Assembly (NCBI RefSeq): GCF_049546785.1 | Contig: NZ_JBMWAN010000007.1 | Span: 1-64,000 of the forward strand | Origin: Nitrospira_D sp035465795 | Lineage (GTDB): Bacteria > Nitrospirota > Nitrospiria > Nitrospirales > Nitrospiraceae | Reading direction: 5' to 3' | DNA: 64,000 nt | Shown here: one piece after another, positions 28,611-37,177 of the stretch | How positions within the stretch are numbered: the stretch's first letter is position 1 | How the letters are laid out: each line of letters opens with the position of its first letter | Made by a program: the position numbers and the translations under genes | Notes under the pieces: generated by a model | Database searches by the model: none | Seen by the model: only the letters and a program-made list of their open reading frames with translations | Told to the model about the DNA's origin: nothing

Positions 28611-29513
28611 CTACGGAGCAGGCCTCAGCGATTGGCCCGTGGTAATCTCGTACGCCTCAGCGAACGTCGCCACTTCCGTCACTTTGATGGATCGTGCCAT
28701 TCCCTTGTCGGTAATAGCAAATGTGCTTTGCCCGGCCGGCAGCAGCATCTCACGGAAGCCGGGCAGCAGATGACACCCTTCGATCTTATGTTCCAATCCA
28801 CCGACCCAGCCGACTCGCAGATTGCTGTCCATGGTTCCGGAAAGACAGACATCCTGCCGCAACGAGTCCCCCAGCAGCGCCGACGTGACGGCGACGGTCC
28901 AGGCGACTCCCGCACTGGGGCCGTCAACGCGCACGCCCGCATGAAGAATCGACCCGACCGGCATCGTCAGGCGAACGCTGAGAAATCGCGGGTCATACTG
29001 CGTGGCCCTGGCAGCCGCGAGAACCGCCGCTCCAAACGCATCCCTGGCTTCAGCCATGAAATGGTGGTCGGTCGACAGCTGCGGGCCGTTCCCGGCCGGG
29101 AGATACGTGACATCGATCTGAGCCATTGTGATATCGCCTTTATTGGGAATACTCCACCCCTTCGCGCGCATGCCGGCAGGAAGATCCCGATAACTCAGCG
29201 AAGGGACCACCCGTACCGTCGGCCCGAACGGGCGTGAGGACAACGGTGGTCCGGCCTGCTTGGTCGGGAGAGGCACGACACTCGCGGCCTCTTCATCCGG
29301 CCTGAGTCCAGCCGGGCCGGGCGCTGATCGAGATCGGGCCGACTGGAGTTCCGGCAGAGCATTGATCTCCCGACAGCCCGGTCCGCCTCCGTCGCTGAAG
29401 AGGACGCTGCCGTCCGGCTGCGCGCATTTCCACAGCCCCGCCCACCCGTTCTCTCCTATCAGCAGCAGCACCGCAATCAGCCCGGCTGCCGCGCACAACC
29501 GTCGGGGTTCCAT
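28611..29513 (-). CDS. Exported protein with Lon-type (S16) protease domain
   Basis: The ATG at 29513 has GGGAGGG upstream and is followed by a signal peptide (residues 1-25). A DUF4124-like segment comes next ('LWKCAQPDGSVLFSDGG'), then a Pro-rich linker. Residues ~165-290 match the Lon proteolytic domain: the nucleophile is Ser200 in 'VDGPSAGVAW' and the base is Lys243 in 'GGLEHKIEG'. Their spacing of 43 equals that of Ser679/Lys722 in E. coli Lon. There is no AAA+ ATPase domain, so any proteolysis would be ATP-independent and outside the cytoplasm. It is cotranscribed with ald. The substrate is unknown. Confidence 0.87.
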   Translation of the reverse strand: MEPRRLCAAAGLIAVLLLIGENGWAGLWKCAQPDGSVLFSDGGGPGCREINALPELQSARSRSAPGPAGLRPDEEAASVVPLPTKQAGPPLSSRPFGPTVRVVPSLSYRDLPAGMRAKGWSIPNKGDITMAQIDVTYLPAGNGPQLSTDHHFMAEARDAFGAAVLAAARATQYDPRFLSVRLTMPVGSILHAGVRVDGPSAGVAWTVAVTSALLGDSLRQDVCLSGTMDSNLRVGWVGGLEHKIEGCHLLPGFREMLLPAGQSTFAITDKGMARSIKVTEVATFAEAYEITTGQSLRPAP

Positions 29514-29566
29514 GATCGAATCCCTCCCTGTTCCTTCCCTAACTATAGCAGAGCGATCCGCGCGGC

Positions 29567-29596
29567 TGGACAGCCGAAAAACCCCTGGTGTAAGAT
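29567..29596 (+). promoter_or_regulatory. Possible sigma-70 promoter of the redox cluster
   Basis: TGGACA at 29567-29572 and TAAGAT at 29591-29596 are 18 bases apart, 45 bases before the first plus-strand gene. The matches to consensus are moderate. Confidence 0.45.
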
Positions 29597-29640
29597 GCGC
29601 CCGCCCATTGAATGTTTTCGTCTCGACCAAGGAGGCACAC

Positions 29641-30024
29641 ATGGACCTCGCGGCTGGATCATGTCATGCCTGTCACGACTCGACAGGCCCCGTTATCAAG
29701 TACTCGCTGGGGAAGGATTTGTTCGGTCGTCCCTACGACCGTCTTTCGCCTTCCGCGGACCAGAGTCCAAAGTGGTATTGCGAGACCTGCTCCATGCACA
29801 AGACCTTGCAGCGGGACTTCCGCGATATTCGCACCGAATACGATAAGTTGACGGTCTCGCAGCCTTCCGAGCTGTCCAAGGGAGAAGAATTTCGCCGGGC
29901 GTTCCTGCGCCTCCGGGAGATCCTGACGATCCTGAACGCACAACCCGGCCGTTCCCCGTTTCTATCGGAGAGTGAGGTGCTGCTCCTCATGGAACGGCTC
30001 AATACGGCCACCATGCCGGCCTAA
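29641..30024 (+). CDS. CxxC-pair protein of unknown function
   Basis: The ATG at 29641 follows AGGAGG and gives 127 residues; a longer open frame upstream is antisense to the Lon-domain gene and is not credible. Cys8-H-A-Cys11-His12 and Cys47-E-T-Cys50 are two CxxC pairs. The first mimics a haem c motif, but there is no signal peptide, so a zinc ribbon or Fe-S site is more likely. The C-terminal half is helical ('FRRAFLRLREILTILNA'). It heads a cluster with two ferredoxins, which suggests a redox or metal role. Confidence 0.8.
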   Translation: MDLAAGSCHACHDSTGPVIKYSLGKDLFGRPYDRLSPSADQSPKWYCETCSMHKTLQRDFRDIRTEYDKLTVSQPSELSKGEEFRRAFLRLREILTILNAQPGRSPFLSESEVLLLMERLNTATMPA

Positions 30025-30038
30025 CCTGGAATCCACCC

Positions 30039-30389
30039 ATGCCTGGTTTCAAGCGCCATATTTTCGTCTGCACCAACCAGCGATCGGAAGATGATCCGCG
30101 CGGCAGCTGCTCCAAGCTCGGCTCACAGGCCCTGCATGAGGTCTTCAAGCAGGAGACGAAGCGGCTGAATTTGAAGGGGACCGTCCGGGCCAATAAGGCC
30201 GGATGTCTCGACCGCTGCGCCGAGGGGCCGAGCGTCGTCATTTATCCCGAGGGCGTCTGGTACTCCGTGAAGACCGAAGCCGACGTGAAAGAAATCATGG
30301 AGCGCCACGTGCTGCAGGGCGAGGTCGTGACCCGGCTGATCATGCCTGATCATCCCGCTCCGGCGAAGCTTCCTCCGCTCACCAGCTAG
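30039..30389 (+). CDS. Thioredoxin-like [2Fe-2S] ferredoxin
   Basis: The 116-residue protein begins 'KRHIFVCTNQR' and has Cys11, Cys24, Cys56 and Cys60. That spacing (C-x12-C ... C-x3-C) is the hallmark of thioredoxin-fold 2Fe-2S ferredoxins, related to NuoE and to Aquifex ferredoxin. It should carry single electrons in the cytoplasm. It sits second in a four-gene plus-strand cluster with a 4Fe-4S ferredoxin. Confidence 0.92.
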   Translation: MPGFKRHIFVCTNQRSEDDPRGSCSKLGSQALHEVFKQETKRLNLKGTVRANKAGCLDRCAEGPSVVIYPEGVWYSVKTEADVKEIMERHVLQGEVVTRLIMPDHPAPAKLPPLTS

Positions 30390-30406
30390 CGCGTCAAACG
30401 GACCTT

Positions 30407-30820
30407 ATGGCTGTTGAAGAAAAATGGAAAGCCAACCAGGAAAAAGTGGCCTTCACCAAACAGTTTCCCGGTCTGACGCTGGACTGGAAGGGCTGTGAAG
30501 GCAAGACCGTCCGGGCCGTCATTCCCTTGACCGGCAAACAAGGTGCCGCGGTGGTCGTGTTTACCGATGGTTCATTTACCGTCGTGCCCCCGCTCATGCC
30601 GGAACCCTGGGAATTGGGCCAGGCCCTCGTCGACGCTCGCGCCCACCTTGAACCGACGCACACAGACGCCTACATCGAGTATGATCGTCTCGTGAAGAAA
30701 GACCGGGATGCGCTGAAATCCGCCAGGGTGGAAAAGATTGTCGGCGCGATTCAGAACAATCTGGAACAGATCCCCGAACTCAAAGAGCGATTGAAGGAAC
30801 TCGTGAAGGAGTGGAAGTGA
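30407..30820 (+). CDS. Conserved-looking protein of unknown function
   Basis: This 137-residue soluble protein is not recognised. The first half has a beta-rich core ('VRAVIPLTGKQGAAVVVFTDGSFTVVPP'), and the last ~40 residues are an amphipathic helix ('IQNNLEQIPELKERLKELVKEW'). It has one Cys (Cys30). It lies between two ferredoxin genes, and its stop overlaps the next start as GTGA, so it is translationally coupled and may partner them. Confidence 0.8.
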   Translation: MAVEEKWKANQEKVAFTKQFPGLTLDWKGCEGKTVRAVIPLTGKQGAAVVVFTDGSFTVVPPLMPEPWELGQALVDARAHLEPTHTDAYIEYDRLVKKDRDALKSARVEKIVGAIQNNLEQIPELKERLKELVKEWK

Positions 30821-31113
30821 GCAGTCTGCCGAATAAAAACATGTTCGAGATCTTTTCCCAAGGTCTCTTCGAAGGAGTCAAGCCTATGATGGTCATTCGC
30901 GATCACCTCGTCCGCCATCCCGACCGCTGCATGCATAACGGGATCTGTATCCCCATCTGCCCGACCAGCGCCTGGCTCTCGACGCCGCCCTACAAGTTCG
31001 ATCCCTCCCGCTGCCTCGAAAGCTGCCGCCTGTGCCTGGACGCCTGTCCCTCGCAAGCGATCTTCGGTGTATTCAAAAAGGGCGAGAAGCTGCTGGAGCC
31101 GCAGAAGAAATAG
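30817..31113 (+). CDS. 4Fe-4S dicluster-type ferredoxin
   Basis: I chose the GTG at 30817, which overlaps the previous stop and has AAGGAG six bases upstream. The 98 residues contain Cys66-x3-Cys70-x2-Cys73-x3-Cys77-Pro, a 4Fe-4S pattern, and a second group Cys38-x5-Cys44-x3-Cys48-Pro whose spacing is unusual. One regular and possibly one incomplete cluster are expected. It is the last gene of the redox cluster. Confidence 0.88.
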   Translation: MSSLPNKNMFEIFSQGLFEGVKPMMVIRDHLVRHPDRCMHNGICIPICPTSAWLSTPPYKFDPSRCLESCRLCLDACPSQAIFGVFKKGEKLLEPQKK

Positions 31114-31162
31114 GTGTGATGGGCTGGCAGCAGACGATTGCCTGCTGCCGGCAGCCATTGCC

Positions 31163-32494
31163 CTACGGTGCCAATGTAAAGTCCTGGCCTAGCCTATCAA
31201 CCGCAGAAATATTCACGGACGCGGGGACTGGAGCCTGTGTTGCGTACGTCGCGGTGGGCGTCTGGGCCGAACCGTGAACCGTATACATACCGGCTGCTGA
31301 GCCCTGGTCCGTTGCGCTCGGTACAATCGGCAAAGGCCCGTACGAAGCCCGCGAAGGCGCTGCAGTGGGCAGAACCAACCCATATCCGTAGTCGCCAACT
31401 GGCGCCGTGCCGTCATTGACCGTAGCGACCTGCGATCTCACCGTTACAGTCGGCCCGCCAGAAAGGGCTTGCTTCGCCGCAACAGCCACGGTGGCATCAT
31501 CACGATCATCAACAGGAGGCGGGTTTATCAACGTCACCGTATCGCCAATCGTGTGAAATCCGGAAGACTGCAACTGGAACGGCGCGAGTTGAGTGCTGAT
31601 TGTGGTGGTCCTCGTGCTGCTTGAGACCGGCACTCCTGCAATAACCGCTGTCGCGCAACAATTATTGGTCGGGCTGTTTTGTGCCGTGATCACCACGTCG
31701 TAATGTACCGGGAAGTCCCCGGGTAGCGGATAGCCAGGGAGGCGGGCCAGAAAGAATTTGCCGGTTTGTGCGTTCGGCACCGTCGCACGCACGATTTCAC
31801 CATTGATCTGTGCCGACACGACCGCGTAGCTGCTCAGCCGGGCTGGATCGATGAATCCCTCGATCCCGTTTAGCACGTACGGGATGACCTTGATTACAGG
31901 CTTCAGTTTGTATCGCCCATTCCCCGTCTTCACAATGGACTTACAGGCATCAAAATCCAGCAACAGATCAACATGCTGGTCTGGCTCCACATCGAATTCG
32001 TTGACCAGCTTGATCCCAGACTGCACTCCACTCGGCGTATCAAGCGGAATTTCAGTCTGATTGGGCGGAGTAGTTGTGAGAACCACCGAATTCTCGTTGC
32101 GAACCAACACAAGACGCACTTGCGTATAATGACCCGCTGGAAGCGCGGTCTCTTGACCAAGTCTTCGAAGCGCGAGATCGGGCTGAGTAGGATCATTCAG
32201 GTCCAGCAGATTGATCTTCTGCGGTGGATCTAGAGGGATGTCGGTCCAGCCAGCATCTCCAGGCTCAGCTGAGCTGCTTCGATGCACCCGCACCCTGCTG
32301 ACTGTGACGTTCACCTGATCGTAGCCGCAGGCCGGAGCATCCGTGAGCGACACGCTCAGCGTGCCGGGTTGCGCATTCGCCGTGACTCCGCCTCCGCCCC
32401 CTCCGTCACCGCCGCTGCATCCAGCGACTAAACCCGTCAGCACCACGCCCATCGCCCATAGAACTGGTTTGGAAGAGTTCTCGTACTTTCGCAT
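31163..32494 (-). CDS. DUF4382 domain lipoprotein
   Basis: From the ATG at 32494 (GAGAGGG box upstream) the protein has about 443 residues. A signal peptide ends in 'LTGLVAGC', a clear lipobox, followed by a poly-Gly stretch. Residues ~45-205 match DUF4382 ('LSVSLTDAPACGYDQVNVTVSRVRVH', ending 'LDFDACKSI'). The rest holds carboxypeptidase-regulatory-like beta domains. It should be anchored to the outer membrane or periplasmic face. No enzymatic motif is seen. Confidence 0.88.
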   Translation of the reverse strand: MRKYENSSKPVLWAMGVVLTGLVAGCSGGDGGGGGGVTANAQPGTLSVSLTDAPACGYDQVNVTVSRVRVHRSSSAEPGDAGWTDIPLDPPQKINLLDLNDPTQPDLALRRLGQETALPAGHYTQVRLVLVRNENSVVLTTTPPNQTEIPLDTPSGVQSGIKLVNEFDVEPDQHVDLLLDFDACKSIVKTGNGRYKLKPVIKVIPYVLNGIEGFIDPARLSSYAVVSAQINGEIVRATVPNAQTGKFFLARLPGYPLPGDFPVHYDVVITAQNSPTNNCCATAVIAGVPVSSSTRTTTISTQLAPFQLQSSGFHTIGDTVTLINPPPVDDRDDATVAVAAKQALSGGPTVTVRSQVATVNDGTAPVGDYGYGLVLPTAAPSRASYGPLPIVPSATDQGSAAGMYTVHGSAQTPTATYATQAPVPASVNISAVDRLGQDFTLAP

Positions 32495-32983
32495 GTTGCA
32501 TGCCCTCTCTTTTGATAACCTCAGACACCATCTCACGATCCGGCCGATCTGTTCACAATCCGACCGACCTGACCATATGCCGAGAACTTACATTGTGACC
32601 TCGACGACTGAAGAGCTAGTCGCTACGCAAATCACATGGCCAATATTCGAACAACTTACTCGCTTTACAGCTCAAACGATGAGCTATATTGCTCAAAGGC
32701 TTGCATTCTTATGGGCTATTTCTCACTTCCACTTTAGTAAGCGACACTGTGCAGGCGTCCCCCTACACGCTAAGCTCCGCCATTTTACGATCTTTCCCAT
32801 TTCATGAAAGTGTGTCTCCAGCGCCAGCCTTCATCTGGAAACTTGAATTGCCTGTGCTGGGTGTATGAGCGACGAGGGAGAGATACCTTGCCTGTCACGC
32901 GGGATAACAATAAGCGGCCCAACGCAGAAGAGCGCGCCAACTTCACTTCAGGACTGACGCCGCAGGAAGCAGTGGAACCGCCT
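32495..32983. other. AT-richer intergenic region, 489 bases
   Basis: This stretch between two minus-strand genes is visibly richer in A and T than its surroundings, mainly 32580-32800. No plausible gene is present in either direction. It should contain the promoter of the DUF4382 gene. No clear terminator or RNA element was found. Confidence 0.4.
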
Positions 32984-34027
32984 CTAGATCAATTGCTTCC
33001 GGAGTCGTCCCCAGTAGGCCGTCCCCACATACCCGCAGGCGCCGGTAAAGGTCGTCACCGCCATGATTTGGTACACCTTGCTGCGGGGGATTTTCACTTT
33101 CACGGCGGGATTCAGAAGATCCGGCGAATGAAGCACCAGCTTGAGGGACTCGCCGGCAGAGAGGATCGGCCACATGCAGGACAGCCGCAACCGCGTTTCG
33201 TAGCGCGGAATCGACATCGTGTAGAGCCAGCCCTGATCAAGGTGCTCCGTGGCCATGCGCACAAGCCTGTTCAACACCGGCCTGAGACGCGAAAGATTCT
33301 GCTGGTCCAGCAAGTCGCGGGGCTTGAGTCCTGCCTCGGCAAGCATCGCCTCCGGAATGTAACAACGCCCCTTGTGCAGATCGTGCGCGATATCCTTCAC
33401 GATGTTCGTCAACTGCAATCCCTTGCCGAATCGCACGCCGACCTCGGACATGTGCCGCACGTTCCATGAGGCGAGCGCCCTTCGGTGCGCGCACATGAGA
33501 TCGGTCCAGAACTCGCCCACACACCCGGCCACGTAGTACGTGTAGCGGTCCAGGTCATCGATCGTCTTCAGCGCCACGAGATCTTCAGCGGACTTCCCAG
33601 GAAACGCACTGAGATCCATCTCCATCCCCTGCGTGAGCGTCCTCATGAGCCGCTGCACCCGGGCACGGTCGTCCTGGGAGAATGATTCGAAGACACGAAA
33701 GCAATCTTCCAGCCGTTCGAGCAACAGGCGCTCCGCTGAATCCTGCTGAAGCGGCCCGACGGCCCGCTGAATGTTCTGCACCTGCGCCAGAGCGATGTGA
33801 TCGTCGAGAAACTGCCCCTTGAGCTGGCTCAGAAATTCCAGGCGGCGCGATCGCTCGATCAGCTCGGTATCCGCAATCGTATCGGCGGCTCTGGCGAACA
33901 GATAGGCCAAGCCGACCTGATCCCGCACATTGGCTGGCACGACGGCCAACGTCGTATAGAACAGACGGGAGACTCCCTTGAGGAGTTCGCCAAGCAACTC
34001 GCGTTTGGAGGAAGTGGTACGCGTCAC
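32984..34027 (-). CDS. Squalene/phytoene synthase family enzyme
   Basis: These enzymes condense two prenyl diphosphates head to head. The first Asp-rich motif is 'ADTIAD' (Asp49, Asp53) and the second lies in 'NIVKDIAHDL'. 'YCYVAG'-like 'YTYYVAGCVGEFW' sits between them. A hydrophobic segment near the C-terminus ('IMAVTTFTGACGYVGTAYWG') could anchor it to the membrane, as in eukaryotic-type squalene synthases. A role in hopanoid or carotenoid precursors is likely. The start is a GTG at 34027, four bases after the cupredoxin stop. Confidence 0.9.
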   Translation of the reverse strand: MTRTTSSKRELLGELLKGVSRLFYTTLAVVPANVRDQVGLAYLFARAADTIADTELIERSRRLEFLSQLKGQFLDDHIALAQVQNIQRAVGPLQQDSAERLLLERLEDCFRVFESFSQDDRARVQRLMRTLTQGMEMDLSAFPGKSAEDLVALKTIDDLDRYTYYVAGCVGEFWTDLMCAHRRALASWNVRHMSEVGVRFGKGLQLTNIVKDIAHDLHKGRCYIPEAMLAEAGLKPRDLLDQQNLSRLRPVLNRLVRMATEHLDQGWLYTMSIPRYETRLRLSCMWPILSAGESLKLVLHSPDLLNPAVKVKIPRSKVYQIMAVTTFTGACGYVGTAYWGRLRKQLI

Positions 34028-34031
34028 AGGC

Positions 34032-34448
34032 CTACGGCTTCACTTCCAACCTGCCTTCCATCCCCTTGTCGCGATGGCTGGGCAGAGGCCAGAGACGTTT
34101 ATCGCAGTAGATCGGAAAGACTCCCGGCTGAGTCGGCGTAAACTTGATGGTCACCGTCTTCCCGGCGCCCACATCCTGCTCAACCGACAACTCTTTGATC
34201 ACAAAATTGTGCGGCGTAATGGTCGTGACACTGGTCAGGGTGAGTTCCACCGGCTTTCCGGATTGAACAACCAAGTGGTTAGGCGAATAGGAATAGCTAT
34301 CGAGGGTGACTGTCGCTCGTTGCACCCCGTCGGCGTCCACGGGAACAACAAACGGAGGACCCAATGAGGGGGCATCCGCAGCCAGTGCGCTCGACAGCTG
34401 CATCGCCAGCAATAATCCGGCCAGATACATGAGACGAAAGGAGCTCAT
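34032..34448 (-). CDS. Exported cupredoxin domain protein
   Basis: A signal peptide ends near 'SSALA'. The 138-residue protein then has a cupredoxin fold with probable copper ligands His in 'TPHNF', Cys in 'YCDK', His in 'SHRDKGM' and Met in the same stretch, the type 1 copper set. It would be a periplasmic electron carrier or copper-binding protein. It lies just upstream of the squalene/phytoene synthase gene. Confidence 0.9.
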   Translation of the reverse strand: MSSFRLMYLAGLLLAMQLSSALAADAPSLGPPFVVPVDADGVQRATVTLDSYSYSPNHLVVQSGKPVELTLTSVTTITPHNFVIKELSVEQDVGAGKTVTIKFTPTQPGVFPIYCDKRLWPLPSHRDKGMEGRLEVKP

Positions 34449-34592
34449 ACCGCATCCCCCAAGATGAGCATCTTCTAACAGGAAGACCGAGAACCGGTCA
34501 ACTTTGCCTCACAGTATCAAAGGCTTCTGCCGTCTTGACCTTTCCCGGAACGGCCTTATTGTTCCACCAAGCGCCGAACAGATCGGCGCCGG

Positions 34593-34622
34593 TGCATTTC
34601 ACGCAAGCGGTTTGTGTATAAT
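34593..34622 (+). promoter_or_regulatory. Possible promoter of htpX
   Basis: A perfect TATAAT at 34617-34622 lies 66 bases before the htpX start. The best -35 at 18-base spacing is a weak TGCATT at 34593-34598. Confidence 0.45.
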
Positions 34623-34688
34623 CAAGGCAACTCAGTCAGTCACTCGCCACCTGTATAACGCGGGTGCATGTCTCCAAGGAGGATCTCG

Positions 34689-35576
34689 ATGAAGTGGTTG
34701 AAGGGTATGTTCCTGCTGTTCGCTTCCAACATTCTGATCATGGTGACGCTCTCGCTCACCGTGCCGCTGTTGATAAATTTCATTCTGCCCATGTTCGGAA
34801 TCGACTTGCGCGGATCGGTCGATCTGAGTTCGTTAGTCTGGGCGCTCGTCCTCGGATTTGGCGGAGCCTTCATCAGTTTGGCCTTCTCCAAACAAATGGC
34901 ACGTGCCATGCTCGACTGCCAGCAAATTACCCAGCCCCGCTCCCAGGCTGAGCACGTCATCTATGGCTCCGTTCAGGAGATTGCCCAACGGCTGGGCATT
35001 ACCATGCCGGAAGTGTGGATCTACGACTCCCCGGATCCCAACGCCTTCGCCACAGGCCCCAGCAAGAACAACTCGATGGTGGCTGTCTCAACCGGTCTGC
35101 TGCAGAATTTGAAGGAAGACGAGGTCAAGGCGGTCCTGGCTCATGAAATGGGCCATGTGTACAACGGGGACATGTTTGCCACGACCGTGTTGGCCGGATT
35201 AATGAACACGTTTGTCTACTACATCTCCATGTGGGTACGCCGTTTCTTCGCGGAGCGGGATCAAGCCGCGCTGGGATTTGGGCTGTCCATCGTGCTGCAG
35301 ATCGTCGTCAGCATCCTCGCCTCCGTCGTGATCAATTGGTTCTCACGCCATCGTGAATACGGCGCCGATGCCTTTTCCGCCAAGGTGTACGGCAAAGACT
35401 CGATGATATCTGCGCTGCGCGCGATCGATCGATGGGTCACGCGTTCACAGGTCGAATACTCGACGCAGGATGCGCTTGCGACGATGAAGATCTCCGGCAA
35501 TTCCTCGGGATTCATGCATATCTTCGCCACTCATCCGCCAATTGAGCAGCGCATCGCGGCGCTGGAGCAGCTGTAA
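34689..35576 (+). CDS. htpX: Membrane zinc protease HtpX
   Basis: HtpX is a membrane metalloprotease for damaged membrane proteins. It starts at the ATG at 34689 with AGGAGG upstream. Two membrane helices lie at about 5-30 and 45-65, the H-E-M-G-H zinc motif is in 'VLAHEMGHVYNGD', and two more hydrophobic segments follow. The C-terminus ends in 'FATHPPIEQRIAALE', typical of the family. Length is 295. Confidence 0.96.
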   Translation: MKWLKGMFLLFASNILIMVTLSLTVPLLINFILPMFGIDLRGSVDLSSLVWALVLGFGGAFISLAFSKQMARAMLDCQQITQPRSQAEHVIYGSVQEIAQRLGITMPEVWIYDSPDPNAFATGPSKNNSMVAVSTGLLQNLKEDEVKAVLAHEMGHVYNGDMFATTVLAGLMNTFVYYISMWVRRFFAERDQAALGFGLSIVLQIVVSILASVVINWFSRHREYGADAFSAKVYGKDSMISALRAIDRWVTRSQVEYSTQDALATMKISGNSSGFMHIFATHPPIEQRIAALEQL

Positions 35577-35593
35577 CCGGCATGGAGGCCATC

Positions 35594-36187
35594 ATGAAGA
35601 CTCTGCTCACCGCGGCATCAATCGTTGCGCTCACGGGCGGTCTCATGATGGCCGTCCCGGACGCACAGGCCGAACAGAAAGGACGACTGATGGCCGCGAA
35701 GACGACGGGATTCTACGATTTCACGATGAGCGACATCGACGGCAGACCGGTCAACCTCGGCCAATACAAAGGCAAGGTCCTGCTTGTGGTGAATACGGCC
35801 AGTTTCTGCGGCAACACCCCGCAATATACGGATCTGGAGTCGATCTACGAGCAGTATCGCGACAAGGGGTTTGAAGTGCTGGCCTTCCCCGCCAACAACT
35901 TCGGCCAGCAGGAACCGGGCACGAACGCGGAAATCAAGGGCTTCTGCCTCACTAAGTACAGCGTCAGCTTCCCCCTGTTCAGCAAGATCAGCGTGAAGGG
36001 TGAAGACAAGCACCCCCTCTACCGCTACCTCACGGAGCAAAGCCCCTTCCCCGGCGAGGTGGAATGGAACTTCCAGAAATACCTTGTTGATCGGTCAGGC
36101 AACGTCGTGGCCCGCTTCCCTCACCGGATGAAGCCGTCGTCGCCCGAGATCGTCAAAGAAGTGGAACGGGCATTGGCCGTCAGGTAG
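35594..36187 (+). CDS. Exported glutathione peroxidase-like protein
   Basis: The ATG at 35594 has GGAGG upstream and a signal peptide ending 'AQA' near residue 26. The peroxidatic Cys72 is in 'NTASFCGNTPQY', with Gln in 'FPANNFGQQEPG' and Trp-Asn in 'VEWNFQKYLVD', the glutathione peroxidase tetrad. A non-Sec peroxidase of 197 residues in the periplasm would probably use thioredoxin-like reductants. It follows htpX by 17 bases and may be cotranscribed. Confidence 0.93.
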   Translation: MKTLLTAASIVALTGGLMMAVPDAQAEQKGRLMAAKTTGFYDFTMSDIDGRPVNLGQYKGKVLLVVNTASFCGNTPQYTDLESIYEQYRDKGFEVLAFPANNFGQQEPGTNAEIKGFCLTKYSVSFPLFSKISVKGEDKHPLYRYLTEQSPFPGEVEWNFQKYLVDRSGNVVARFPHRMKPSSPEIVKEVERALAVR

Positions 36188-36193
36188 ACGGCG

Positions 36194-36478
36194 TCACGCT
36201 TTGCGGTAAAAGGCAATATGCTGGCGGTATTCCTGAATCGCTGCGCCTAATGCCGCACTGCCACGCGGAATGTTGACGTCGAGCGTATCTTCGATGGCCG
36301 GATCGTCGATCTCCACCTCATAGCGATCCTGCACGTTGGTTCTGACCGGCCCCTGCGTGATATCCCGCGGCATAAAGATTTCTTTCCATACTTCTTTCTC
36401 CACCAGGCAGACGTCCCGGAACCGTTCAAACAGCAGGGTCAACTTTTCCGGCTCGGTGATCTTGATGCGATCTCCCAT
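36194..36478 (-). CDS. Small protein of unknown function
   Basis: The 94-residue acidic protein is unrecognised. It contains 'DRYEVEIDDPAIEDTLDVNIPRGSAALGAAI' and a C-terminal helix. It has no signal or membrane segment. It converges with the peroxidase gene, leaving six bases between stops. Codon use is like its neighbours, and an RBS-like GGAGAG lies upstream of the ATG. Confidence 0.7.
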   Translation of the reverse strand: MGDRIKITEPEKLTLLFERFRDVCLVEKEVWKEIFMPRDITQGPVRTNVQDRYEVEIDDPAIEDTLDVNIPRGSAALGAAIQEYRQHIAFYRKA

Positions 36479-36535
36479 GGTCGTGCTCTCTCCTTGTTGG
36501 TTTCCTTGCCTTCCCGGTCAGTCCTCTATTGGAGG

Positions 36536-37177
36536 CTACGGGCGAGGCGGGGTAGGCGGCCGGTCAGTGATGGTAAACCGCAAGGTGCCCACTTGATTGA
36601 CAGCATGGAACGACTGTTGTCCGAGCGGGGCAATGTACAGCTTTACCAGGTAGGTACCCAGGGGCCACTTCTCCCCTGGCCGCTTCAGTTCAAGAAACCC
36701 GTACCGTTCATAGCCGGGCAACTCCAGAATGTCCTTGCCCAACGGTTTCGACGGCAGCGTTCCACCCTCTCCCTCAAGAAACCACTGCGCGCTGAACTGC
36801 GTGGGGTCTTCCAATGGAGCTGATTCGAACACGATATAGACGGCGGGCGTTTCCGGCGGGAACTCGGATGTCGGATCGACGGGCTTCAATCGCGGGTCCT
36901 GCGTATACCAGCCCTTTCGCCCGAAGGTATCCCACTCGACCTCATACCCCTTGGCCATCTTGATCCAGGTGAACAGCGACTGGGGGATACCTTTTTTCTG
37001 ATCGTCGAAGGAGGGGCTCTGAGTCGAGCCGATCTCGGTGGTTTCCTGTTCTTTCTGCGGCATCAAATCTTTCGCACTGGCCCCCGCAACAACCAACAGA
37101 CCCACAAACAGACCACAGGCCCAGAGAGGTAAGGTCCCACCCCGGCGATACGGAACGTTTCCACTCTGGCTGGTCAT
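36536..37177 (-). CDS. Exported protein of unknown function
   Basis: About 213 residues from the ATG at 37177; a longer frame to 37234 exists and the start is uncertain. A membrane segment or uncleaved signal ('LWACGLFVGLLVVAGASA') sits near the N-terminus. The rest is a beta-rich domain ending in 'HAVNQVGTLRFTITDRPPTPPRP', with aromatic and Gly motifs. No known family is recognised. It diverges from the MFS transporter gene. Confidence 0.75.
   Translation of the reverse strand: MTSQSGNVPYRRGGTLPLWACGLFVGLLVVAGASAKDLMPQKEQETTEIGSTQSPSFDDQKKGIPQSLFTWIKMAKGYEVEWDTFGRKGWYTQDPRLKPVDPTSEFPPETPAVYIVFESAPLEDPTQFSAQWFLEGEGGTLPSKPLGKDILELPGYERYGFLELKRPGEKWPLGTYLVKLYIAPLGQQSFHAVNQVGTLRFTITDRPPTPPRP

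Noticed and set aside
29260..29640. Long N-terminal extension of the CxxC protein
   Set aside because: It is antisense to the Lon-domain gene, and AGGAGG marks the ATG at 29641 as the start.
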